A stretch of DNA of 47,314 bases. Origin: CAZDET01 sp964504335. GTDB taxonomy: Bacteria; Bacteroidota; Bacteroidia; Chitinophagales; Saprospiraceae. A program made the position numbers and the translations under genes. Positions 36,359 to 43,748 of the stretch are shown piece by piece; position 1 is the first letter of the stretch; each line of letters starts with the position of its first letter. The notes under the pieces were generated by a model, which worked only from the letters and a program-made list of their open reading frames with translations, did no database searches and was not told the origin of the DNA. Location: contig CAZDET010000040.1 of the NCBI GenBank assembly GCA_964504335.1, forward strand, positions 1 through 47,314, in the 5' to 3' direction.

Positions 36359-37576
36359 CTACCGGATCGCTTCGACCGGCCGCAGTCGAATGGCTCTGAG
36401 CGCCGGATAAACGGCCGCCAGTAATGCAGTAATGATTAATAGGAGGGGGACCTGCCAGTACACCACGGGGTCGAGATCGAAGTAGACCCGTTCAGACATC
36501 CCGAACATGCGAAGGCTTTCGGAAAAGGCGGACAAGTCCAGGCCCTGAGTGACGAGCCACCAGTTGGTGAGCCCTCCTAACAGCAAGCCCAACGGGGCAC
36601 CTACCAGACAGAGCATTAGAGTTTCCAGCACGATCATCCCAAACACCCGCGGTTTATTCATCCCGATGGCCATAAGCATGCCCAACTCCCGCTGCCGCTC
36701 CAGCACCGCCATCAGCATGGTGTTGATGATGCCGAAGACCAGCGCCAGCATGATGATCGTCAGATAGATGAGCGATACATATTGAATCTGCTCTTCGTAC
36801 AGTTGCAGGTCCGGGGCTACTTCGCGATAGGTTTCGATCAGTAAATCGGGGAAGGTCGTTTGTAAGGTGCGTTGGAGGTTGCCCACCGTTTCCGAGTTCT
36901 CTAACAGGACCGCTACTTCGTGGGTCAAATCCCCGGACTGACCGTTCGGATGCAGCAAGGCATTTAAGTCTTGTTTGCGCACAAAAACGAAACGTTCGTC
37001 GAATCCCGAATTGCCGGATTCGAATAGGCCCACAATGCGAAAGGCCCCGGCGGTAATGGTGCCCTCCGTATCCTGAAAAGTGAGCACCAGTTTCTTGCGG
37101 GGGCCTACCTCCAGTTTGTCGGCCAGTTCACTTCCAATGAGCAATTGGTTTTTACGACCGTCGAAGTAAGTGCCCTCGACGACCTTTTCGTGAAGTTGAC
37201 TAATGTCTCCTTCGGCCTCGGGTATGATGCCCTTTACCTGGATGCCCCTGGTGCCTTTGCTCGAAGCCAGCATCGCATTGGTTAGGCTACGCGCACTGAC
37301 CGCCCTGATTCCCGGTTGCCGGCGAATGTTATCCACTAAGTGATCGGCATCCGCAATGGTATAGGTGACATCCTGATTGTCTTTGAATTGAGGATGGTGG
37401 ATTTGGAGGTGAGAGACGACTTCCGCAATGGCATTGTTGACATAGCTGCGAGCCATACCGGTGGCAAAACCAGTCATAAATAATGCTGCCCAGATGCCGA
37501 GGGCAATGGCCGCCATCACCACGAGGCTACGAGTAGGATTGCGCCAAATATTTCTCCAAGCCATGATTAATAACAT
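36359..37576 (-). CDS. ABC transporter permease A (LolE/FtsX-type)
   Basis: A 405-residue inner-membrane permease with four transmembrane helices: one near the N-terminus (AWRNIWRNPTRSLVVMAAIALG) and three in the C-terminal half. Between them is a periplasmic domain of about 250 residues of the MacB_PCD type. The C-terminal FtsX domain shows LVFGIINTMLMAVLERQRELGMLMAIGM and ends YPALRAIRLRPVEAIR. This topology matches lipoprotein-releasing LolC/E and MacB. It lies 12 bp downstream of permease B, and the two are similar enough at their ends to suggest a heterodimer. Confidence 0.92.
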   Translation of the reverse strand: MLLIMAWRNIWRNPTRSLVVMAAIALGIWAALFMTGFATGMARSYVNNAIAEVVSHLQIHHPQFKDNQDVTYTIADADHLVDNIRRQPGIRAVSARSLTNAMLASSKGTRGIQVKGIIPEAEGDISQLHEKVVEGTYFDGRKNQLLIGSELADKLEVGPRKKLVLTFQDTEGTITAGAFRIVGLFESGNSGFDERFVFVRKQDLNALLHPNGQSGDLTHEVAVLLENSETVGNLQRTLQTTFPDLLIETYREVAPDLQLYEEQIQYVSLIYLTIIMLALVFGIINTMLMAVLERQRELGMLMAIGMNKPRVFGMIVLETLMLCLVGAPLGLLLGGLTNWWLVTQGLDLSAFSESLRMFGMSERVYFDLDPVVYWQVPLLLIITALLAAVYPALRAIRLRPVEAIR

Positions 37577-37588
37577 AGCGATTCAATT

Positions 37589-38806
37589 TTAGGGGCGCAT
37601 GGCCTCCACAGGTCGCAGGCGGAAAATGTGCCGTACCGGCCACAAGCCCAACAGAGCCGTGAGGATCAATACAACTACCGCCTGGGTTACGAAAATATTT
37701 GGATCAAATTCGGCCGGAAAAATGGGCTCGAAGCCATATTGTTCCAGCATGTGCGCGTAATCGCCGGTGAATCGAATGGGGTTCCGGTTGAAGTAGCCAA
37801 CCACCGGAATACTGGCAATTATCCCCGCGATGGCTCCCAAAATACCCATCAGCATGATTTCCAGCCAGGTAGCCATTGCCAGGGTGCGGCGCGGGGTGCC
37901 GATAGCTGTGAGCACCCCAAATTCGAAATCACGTTCTTTGGTCAACATCAGGATAGTCCCGAAGATGCCAAAGGCAATGATCATGTACAGGATGATGTAG
38001 ACAATGACGTTTCCCGCGCTGTCGAGGGCTTTCGCCTCCAGGAGTTCGGGCATCATTTCCTGCCAGTCGAGCAATTCGTAGGTGCTGGTATCCAGAGCTG
38101 TACGAAGTTGTGCCAGCAACGGTTCCAACGCCTGCGGGGAACTCAGTTGCAAAGCCAGGGAGGTGACCCGGCCCTCTGCGCCATAAAACCACTGAGCGTC
38201 TTTCAGCGGAAGGTAAACCATCGATTTATTCAGGTCAGGCGAAGGAAAATGAAGAACGCCGACAATGGGGTACTTGCCGGCGGCATTGACTCCCCGGAAG
38301 CCCTGGCTGATCAGCAGCAGGGTATCGCCGGGGGCCAATTGCAGGTAGTCGGCAACACCCTCGGCTACTAACACTCCGGATTGGTCTGGCTCAAAATAGT
38401 GCCCGTCGCTGATGCGGCCCGAGAGCTTGGTTAGGGCATCTTCCCGCTGAGGCTCCACCCCGACCACCATTGCGCCCATGGTGTGTTGGCCGGTGGACGC
38501 CAGGGCGTACGATTCTAACCGCGGTACTATTGCTTCGAGCTGTTCGTGTTGATCCGGGAGCGCCTCCATCGTATCCGTCAGTAGAAAGGCCTTGTCCAGG
38601 GCCGGTTCCTCTTCGTATCCCTTTTCGTGGATTTGCGCGTAGCCCACGTAGTAATTGACCACGTTGCGGATCATGTTGTTCCAGGCGCCCTGTTGGAGGG
38701 ATTCCATGAAACTCGAAAACAACACGGCAAACAGGATGGAGGAAGCGGTGATGAGCGTCCGCCGTTTGTTGCGCCAGATGTTCCGCCAGGCGAGTTTGGT
38801 GATCAT
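37589..38806 (-). CDS. ABC transporter permease B (LolE/FtsX-type)
   Basis: A 405-residue permease of the same length and topology as permease A. It begins MITKLAWRNIWRNKRRTLIT, has a periplasmic domain, then GIFGTILMLTKERDFEFGVLTAIGTP and ends FRLRPVEAMRP. It overlaps the LolA-like gene by 4 bp, which implies translational coupling. The pair with permease A probably forms a LolCE-like complex with the ATPase, taking a lipid or lipoprotein from the inner-membrane outer leaflet. Confidence 0.92.
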   Translation of the reverse strand: MITKLAWRNIWRNKRRTLITASSILFAVLFSSFMESLQQGAWNNMIRNVVNYYVGYAQIHEKGYEEEPALDKAFLLTDTMEALPDQHEQLEAIVPRLESYALASTGQHTMGAMVVGVEPQREDALTKLSGRISDGHYFEPDQSGVLVAEGVADYLQLAPGDTLLLISQGFRGVNAAGKYPIVGVLHFPSPDLNKSMVYLPLKDAQWFYGAEGRVTSLALQLSSPQALEPLLAQLRTALDTSTYELLDWQEMMPELLEAKALDSAGNVIVYIILYMIIAFGIFGTILMLTKERDFEFGVLTAIGTPRRTLAMATWLEIMLMGILGAIAGIIASIPVVGYFNRNPIRFTGDYAHMLEQYGFEPIFPAEFDPNIFVTQAVVVLILTALLGLWPVRHIFRLRPVEAMRP

Positions 38807-39543
38807 TGGACGCGTTTCATATTCTGGATCGAAAAGAAACCTTCGGTGAGGTCCACGTCGAAGGTCAGATCCTGGTATTCGATGATCGTTTTATGCCCCG
38901 GCTCCTCGGCGGGAATGACTTCCAGGCGGGCGGGGAGTATCTTGCCGCCCAGCGTTCGGATATCCTTGCCATACATGGTGTTGATCAGGTAGTCGTCTTC
39001 GTCGTAAAATTCGACGCGGAGTTGCAGGTATTCCTCCTTGCTGATCCAGAGTAAGACGCGCCCCCACACAACCGGAGCATCGGGTTTGGGCTCTAATTCA
39101 ATTTTGTGGCAGGCCCGGTCGTCGATGGTTTCCTCACCCAGCAAGCGGTGTTCGTAATCGTCGACGATGGAGGATTGGCGCACCAGGTCATCGTTCGTGA
39201 AATCCGAACCCATCCAGGATTGCATCATCATGGAGGGCGGCATTTTGATGCTGCGGTCGATGGTGGGTTGCCAGTTCCACATTTCCAGATCGCGCTTGAG
39301 GAAGGCAGTACCCTTGTCGCGGGCAGGACTAGTGATGAGGATCAGGCCGAAATCGTCGCCCATTGCCCAGCTTTTCATGCCGACTTCTCGCGTCCACTTC
39401 GGGCGTTCGATGGTCATGGTCATTTCGGCGTAGCTGGAAGTGCCCCGCAGCTTTTCATCCGATTTTTGGACGATTTCCAGCGCGGACTGGGCACTCAGGC
39501 TATAGGTCAATAGGAGGCACAACAGTGCGTGGATTGTTTTCAT
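38803..39543 (-). CDS. LolA-like outer-membrane lipoprotein-sorting protein
   Basis: A 246-residue periplasmic protein. The signal peptide is MKTIHALLCLLLTYSLSA followed by Q. The mature part begins SALEIVQKSDEKLRGTSSYAEMTM and continues with MGDDFGLILITSPARDKGTAFLKR and MWNWQPTIDRSIKMPPSMM, the pattern of the LolA-like family annotated as outer membrane lipoprotein-sorting protein (PF17131). The fold is a half-barrel with a hydrophobic pocket for acyl chains. It overlaps tetR and permease B by 4 bp each. In this operon it is the likely periplasmic carrier between the ABC complex and the outer-membrane barrel; the cargo is unknown. Confidence 0.9.
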   Translation of the reverse strand: MKTIHALLCLLLTYSLSAQSALEIVQKSDEKLRGTSSYAEMTMTIERPKWTREVGMKSWAMGDDFGLILITSPARDKGTAFLKRDLEMWNWQPTIDRSIKMPPSMMMQSWMGSDFTNDDLVRQSSIVDDYEHRLLGEETIDDRACHKIELEPKPDAPVVWGRVLLWISKEEYLQLRVEFYDEDDYLINTMYGKDIRTLGGKILPARLEVIPAEEPGHKTIIEYQDLTFDVDLTEGFFSIQNMKRVQ

Positions 39544-40139
39544 TTTTTGGGGTATTGGTTTTGGGTATAGCGTCGGAGAATGTATTGCTGCATGCCCTCC
39601 AGGTCGTAGTCCGGACCAAGGTGCAGGTACTGGAGCAGGATGCCGTCGAGCATTGCGCCGTAGAGGTAGGTTTCCCGTTCGGGTTCGGCCGCCCCCAGGC
39701 GTTCGAAGATCTCCGTCATCTGTTGGATGGATGTTGCTTTTTGCTCTTTAATTAGCGGTTGGAGTTCCTGCATCACGTCGGGCTGAAAGGCCAGCGAGGT
39801 CATGAAGCGCCAGTGGTTGATGTCTTGCTGCACCATCCGAACGACGGCTTCCGTGAGGGCGGTGAGTTGTTCCAATGGCGTTTCGAAGGTTTCCAGGAAG
39901 CGGGCCAGGAGTTCCTTGCCGATTTCGATTTGCTCTTCGATAATGGCGTGTAGCAGCGCTTGCTTGCTTTCGAAATAATTGTATACCAACCCCTTAGATA
40001 CTCCGGCCTTTTTCGCCACCTGGCTGATGGAGGTATGTCCGTAGCCGTTTTGGGCAAAGAGTTCCAGGGCGGCCTGCTTGAGGGCCTGGAGGCTGTTTTC
40101 GCGCAATTGGGCAAATTGAGATTTGGAGCGAGGCGACAT
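39540..40139 (-). CDS. TetR/AcrR family repressor of the LolA-ABC operon
   Basis: A 199-residue DNA-binding regulator. The N-terminal helix-turn-helix is GYGHTSISQVAKKAGVSKGL (32-51) followed by VYNYFESKQALLHAI, diagnostic of TetR. The helical C-terminal ligand domain includes HWRFMTSLAFQPDVMQELQP. It is the first gene of the operon and overlaps the LolA-like gene by 4 bp, so autoregulation is likely. A TetR-style imperfect palindrome at 40149-40166 lies 10 bp upstream of its ATG, at the predicted transcription start. Confidence 0.94.
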   Translation of the reverse strand: MSPRSKSQFAQLRENSLQALKQAALELFAQNGYGHTSISQVAKKAGVSKGLVYNYFESKQALLHAIIEEQIEIGKELLARFLETFETPLEQLTALTEAVVRMVQQDINHWRFMTSLAFQPDVMQELQPLIKEQKATSIQQMTEIFERLGAAEPERETYLYGAMLDGILLQYLHLGPDYDLEGMQQYILRRYTQNQYPKK

Positions 40140-40148
40140 GCTTGTTAT

Positions 40149-40166
40149 TGACCAACCGTTCAGTCA
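40149..40166. promoter_or_regulatory. Candidate TetR operator
   Basis: TGACCAACCGTTCAGTCA is an 18-bp imperfect palindrome with TGAC/GTCA ends and 6 of 9 pairs matched. It lies directly downstream of the predicted -7 box of tetR, where a repressor would block transcription. Confidence 0.55.
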
Positions 40167-40197
40167 TAAAAATACGGAAGGTCGAGGGGCTTGTCAA
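40167..40197 (-). promoter_or_regulatory. Predicted promoter of the TetR operon
   Basis: On the minus strand TTGACA is followed, 20 bases after TTG (17 after TTGACA), by TATTTTTA. This fits both the Bacteroidota and the classical spacing. The ATG at 40139 is about 28 bp downstream. Confidence 0.55.
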
Positions 40198-40234
40198 GGG
40201 GAGGGGAGGTGATTTTCGTCAACCTACTCATCCT

Positions 40235-40265
40235 ACTGAGGGCCTCAGTAATTGAGGCCCTCAGT
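40235..40265. repeat. 31-bp palindrome, copy B
   Basis: Arms ACTGAGGGCCTCA and TGAGGCCCTCAGT surround GTAAT. Relative to copy A, the base C at position 8 is G and the paired G at position 24 is C, so pairing is preserved. It is 37 bp upstream of the predicted -33 box of the TetR operon. The flanks CTCAYCCT are also shared with copy A. Confidence 0.9.
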
Positions 40266-40588
40266 TTAACGGAAAAAATGGAAATGGAGGTGGACAGTTG
40301 GGCGGGGTTCTTCTTCCCGATTCTTCATTCTAGTTAAATCCACGCGTAGCGGCACCGAAAATTTCGGGACAAAGGCTGGTGCTGCAAGCTAATTGTCAAT
40401 GGTGCATCCTGTAGAGGTGTCCGATGGGTAGAATGCAATGGAAAAGCAGACAACCTACCCGTACCTGACGGTACGGACTTCACCCCGTTCAAGCGATTGC
40501 TACCGAGATTTGGTACCTACGGCACCCATAACATGGGCATAACAACGGTCAATTCTCCGTATTTTCCTTCCGACAAACCACCCACCTA

Positions 40589-42760
40589 ATGAAATACTAC
40601 CTTCCTCTAAGCTTTCTGTGCATCTTATGGCTCCTCGCCGGGCCCTTATTCTCCCAGGACATTAGCGGCGACTGGTACGGCCTGCGCGAATACCCCGAAG
40701 GCCGGCAAATGCGCATGATCCTTCATCTATCGATGGAGGGCGATTCGCTGACCGCTAACTACGACAGCCCCGATGGGGATGTGTACGAACTACCGCTCAG
40801 TGCCGTGCAATTTGAAGACAATACCCTATCCTTCCGCTACGAAAGGGCCGGTACGGCCTTCCAGGGCGTCTACAATCCCGCTACGAATACCATTGCGGGC
40901 GTTTACACCTACGGCGACGAGGAGTTTATCTTCCTGGATTTCGGTAGGACGCCCCTCGAGGTACCCGAAGGGAGTTTTCAGCGTATCGTCACGACCTACG
41001 ACAAGCAGGAAGTCTACATCCCCATGCGCGATGGCGTCCGTTTGTTTACTTCCATCTACACACCCAAGGATCAATCCGAGGCCCGGCCCATCCTGCTCTG
41101 GCGTACGCCCTACAATAGCGAACCTAGCGAAGAAGACTACTCCGGCCGCCTTTGGAACCTCCTGCGATTCCTCGAAGAAGGCTATATTATCGTGTATCAA
41201 GACGTGCGCGGCCGCTTCATGAGCGAGGGCACCTTTGTAGATGTTCGTCCCTTCAACCCGAATAAGGAGGGCACGGAAATTGACGAAAACAGCGATACCT
41301 ACGATACCATCGATTGGCTCGTCAATAACGTGGAAAACAACAACGGCCGCGTCGGTATTTTCGGCATTTCCTATCCGGGCTTCTACGCCACGATGGCGCT
41401 GCCCAATGCCCATCCGGCGCTGAAGGCTGCCTCCCCACAAGCACCGGTATGCGACTGGTTTATCGGAGATGACTGGCACCACAACGGCGCCTTCTTTTTG
41501 ATGGATGCCTTTTCGTTTTATTCCACCGTCGGCCAACCCCGACCCGAGCCCACTCGCGCTTGGCCCGAATCAATGGATTTTGCTAACGAAGACAACTACG
41601 ATTTCTTTCTCGATTTGGGGCCGGTCAAGAATGTACACGCGCAATACTTCGGCGATTCGATTCAGTTTTGGTCCGATTTGATGGCCCATCCCAACTACGA
41701 CGATTTCTGGAAAGCCCGCAACCCCCGCCCCCACCTGACTGGTGTGAAGCCCGCGGTGCTGGTGGTCGGCGGTTGGTTTGATGCCGAGGATCTCTTCGGC
41801 CCCCTACAGACCTACCGGGCCATCGAAACCCAAAACCCCGACAACCAGAACCGCATTATCATGGGCCCCTGGTACCACGGCCAGTGGAACGGCGATGCCG
41901 GCGACAAGCTGGGCAACATCCACTTCGGCTCCAACACAGGCGACTACTACCGCGAGCTGGAAGTTCAATTCTTCAACTACTATCTCAAGGAGGAAGGCGA
42001 GCTGGACCTTCCAGAGGCCACCATGTTCTTTACGGGAGCCAACGAATGGAAGCAATTCGATACCTGGCCGCCCGCCGATAGCGAACCCGCCAGCCTCTAC
42101 TTGCACGCGGACGGAGGCCTCTCTTTCGACCCTCCGACTGCCCCAACTAGCTACGATGTCTACATAGCAGATCCCGACAACCCCGTGCCCTACACCGAAG
42201 ATGTGCACCGCTACCGCACCATCGAATACCTCACCGACGACCAGCGCTTCGCCAGCCGCCGCCCGGACGTGATGACCTATCAAACCGACCTACTAACCGA
42301 GGATATGACCCTGGCCGGTCCGGTGGATGTGGAATTCTTCGTTAGCACCTCGGGCACGGATGCCGACTACGTCGTCAAAATCATCGACGTTTTCCCCGAT
42401 CAGGTCGAGGATTATCCCGAAAACGATAAATCGGTACCCATGGGCGGCTACCAAATGCTGGTGCGCGGGGAGGTGCTGCGCGGTAAATTCCGCGACAGTT
42501 TTGAGGAGCCCACCCCCTTCGAGCCGGGCACCGTCACCCGGGTAGCCTTTCAGATTCCCGATCTGGCCCATACCTTCAAGGCGGGCCATCGGCTGATGAT
42601 CCAGGTGCAGAACTCCTGGTTTCCACTCGTCGATCGCAACCCTCAACAATTTCTGAATATCTACGAGGCCGACGAAGACGATTTCATCAAAGCCACCCAC
42701 CGGATCTACCACGATGCGACGCATGCTTCACGGGTACAGGTGCGGCTGTTGGAGGAGTAG
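40589..42760 (+). CDS. Secreted CocE/NonD family hydrolase (X-Pro dipeptidyl-peptidase-like)
   Basis: A 723-residue exported alpha/beta hydrolase of the S15/CocE group, which cleaves esters or Pro-containing peptides. The signal peptide is MKYYLPLSFLCILWLLAGPL followed by FSQ. An extra N-terminal beta domain (about 24-135, DISGDWYGLREYPEGRQMRM) precedes the catalytic domain. The triad is S261 in GISYPGF, D398 in GGWFDAED and H430 in GPWYHGQW. IPMRDGVRLFTSIYTP and VYQDVRGRFMSEG are further family motifs. The C-terminal jelly-roll (PVDVEFFVSTSGTDADYVVKI) matches X-Pro-C. It is transcribed away from the TetR operon. Confidence 0.93.
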   Translation: MKYYLPLSFLCILWLLAGPLFSQDISGDWYGLREYPEGRQMRMILHLSMEGDSLTANYDSPDGDVYELPLSAVQFEDNTLSFRYERAGTAFQGVYNPATNTIAGVYTYGDEEFIFLDFGRTPLEVPEGSFQRIVTTYDKQEVYIPMRDGVRLFTSIYTPKDQSEARPILLWRTPYNSEPSEEDYSGRLWNLLRFLEEGYIIVYQDVRGRFMSEGTFVDVRPFNPNKEGTEIDENSDTYDTIDWLVNNVENNNGRVGIFGISYPGFYATMALPNAHPALKAASPQAPVCDWFIGDDWHHNGAFFLMDAFSFYSTVGQPRPEPTRAWPESMDFANEDNYDFFLDLGPVKNVHAQYFGDSIQFWSDLMAHPNYDDFWKARNPRPHLTGVKPAVLVVGGWFDAEDLFGPLQTYRAIETQNPDNQNRIIMGPWYHGQWNGDAGDKLGNIHFGSNTGDYYRELEVQFFNYYLKEEGELDLPEATMFFTGANEWKQFDTWPPADSEPASLYLHADGGLSFDPPTAPTSYDVYIADPDNPVPYTEDVHRYRTIEYLTDDQRFASRRPDVMTYQTDLLTEDMTLAGPVDVEFFVSTSGTDADYVVKIIDVFPDQVEDYPENDKSVPMGGYQMLVRGEVLRGKFRDSFEEPTPFEPGTVTRVAFQIPDLAHTFKAGHRLMIQVQNSWFPLVDRNPQQFLNIYEADEDDFIKATHRIYHDATHASRVQVRLLEE

Positions 42761-42777
42761 ATGTAAGGGAAAAGAAA

Positions 42778-42807
42778 AACCGGAATTTCCCTGGGGAAAT
42801 TCCGGTT
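42778..42807 (-). terminator. Terminator of tRNA-His
   Basis: Arms AACCGGAATTTCC (42778-42790) and GGAAATTCCGGTT (42795-42807) form a perfect 13-bp stem with loop CTGG. On the minus strand it is followed by TTTTTCTTTT and begins 5 bp past the tRNA 3' end. Confidence 0.88.
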
Positions 42808-42811
42808 GGCG

Positions 42812-42886
42812 GGTGACTAACCGGATTTGAACCGGCGACCTCTGGAACCACAATCCAGCGCTCTAACCAACTGAGCTATAGTCACC
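42812..42886 (-). tRNA. tRNA-His (anticodon GTG)
   Basis: The minus strand folds into a complete cloverleaf: acceptor GTGACTA/TAGTCAC with the extra G-1 opposite C73 typical of histidine tRNAs, D arm GCTC/GAGC, anticodon stem CTGGA/TCCAG with loop TTGTGGT, and T arm GCCGG-TTCAAAT-CCGGT. The anticodon reads GTG. CCA is not encoded. Confidence 0.97.
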
Positions 42887-42923
42887 ATTTGGAAAGAACC
42901 GAGCGGTCCTTTGAAAAGCGTGG

Positions 42924-42931
42924 CAAATATA
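42924..42931 (-). promoter_or_regulatory. -7 box of tRNA-His
   Basis: On the minus strand TATATTTG matches TAnnTTTG exactly, 37 bp upstream of the tRNA 5' end. A -33 TTG at proper spacing is not evident. Confidence 0.5.
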
Positions 42932-43022
42932 CGATTTGTTCCCGGCAAGGGGAAAAAATTAGGCCTGCCTTTTTTATCAATAACGGATTTCTCCGTTCTT
43001 CGTTGGCAGGAAGTTTCCCGTT

Positions 43023-43730
43023 ATGTACCGATCCGTCTGTTTATTTCTGCTTTCCTTTTGCCTGCTGGCTTGTCGCCCGGAATCTACCACCGAGGCACCT
43101 GGGGAAGAACCAGTGACCGTGCAACTGAGCTGCGAGCCGCTTGGTGTTCCTACGGATTCCGCATACGCCGTCTACGCCCAGGTAGGGGACAGCCGGGTGA
43201 AGCTCTTCGAATGGGCCAATTGCCAAACGGCCGGCGATTCGGATAGCCTGCTCTACGGAAGTTACGAAGGGCGTGCCTTTACCTTGGCTGCCGTTGCGCA
43301 ATCGCCACCGGATTGGATCTTTCGTTTAGTCCCTACCGACTCCGATACGATTGGTCCCATCGACGCTGCTGCTTATCGGAGTGGTCGTTTCCAGTTCCTG
43401 CATCCCCTGAGCCCCATCGATCTAAATGGACGCTATGGCTGCCAGCAAAGAGATTCCGCGTTCGTGCTTGAGATCAATCGAGCCATGTCGGGCATCAGCG
43501 TTCAACTGTACCAAAAAGCGGGCCTGCTACCGGAGCAACTGGACAATTACGAGTTGGAAGCGCAGTTTGAAGTCCGGCCGTTACCCGACTTCGAGGTAGC
43601 TTTGATCCCCTTGCGTTTCCAATCGTCCATTGGGGCGGGTGCTATTGATTGGTCATTGGATAGCACCCGCCTGGTATTCGATCGGTTTCGGGGGGAAGAA
43701 CGGGTGGTTTTTAGATTTTTAGACCTCTAG
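43023..43730 (+). CDS. Uncharacterised lipoprotein
   Basis: A 235-residue lipoprotein. The signal MYRSVCLFLLSFCLLACRP gives C17 as the lipobox cysteine. The mature part is beta-rich and contains CEPLGVPTDSAYAVYAQVGD, WANCQTAGDSDSLLYGSYEG and a C-terminal DSTRLVFDRFRGEERVVFRF. It has three Cys after the lipobox. I recognise no named family. It converges with the tricorn protease gene, with 18 bp between stops. Confidence 0.8.
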   Translation: MYRSVCLFLLSFCLLACRPESTTEAPGEEPVTVQLSCEPLGVPTDSAYAVYAQVGDSRVKLFEWANCQTAGDSDSLLYGSYEGRAFTLAAVAQSPPDWIFRLVPTDSDTIGPIDAAAYRSGRFQFLHPLSPIDLNGRYGCQQRDSAFVLEINRAMSGISVQLYQKAGLLPEQLDNYELEAQFEVRPLPDFEVALIPLRFQSSIGAGAIDWSLDSTRLVFDRFRGEERVVFRFLDL

Positions 43731-43748
43731 GATTAAGACTTTTAGAAA

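Larger units (their letters stand above)
40140..40588. other. Divergent regulatory region between tetR and the CocE-type gene
   Basis: This 449-bp gap holds the candidate TetR operator, the tetR promoter and palindrome copy B on its left side. On its right it has the short palindromes CCGAAA-A-TTTCGG (40356-40368) and CCGTACC/GGTACGG (40459-40476), with no confident promoter for the plus-strand hydrolase. I see no gene in it. Confidence 0.6.

Noticed and set aside
37628..38371. 247-codon plus-strand open frame inside permease B
   Set aside because: It is a shadow of the permease gene, with a Gln/His-rich composition unlike real proteins.
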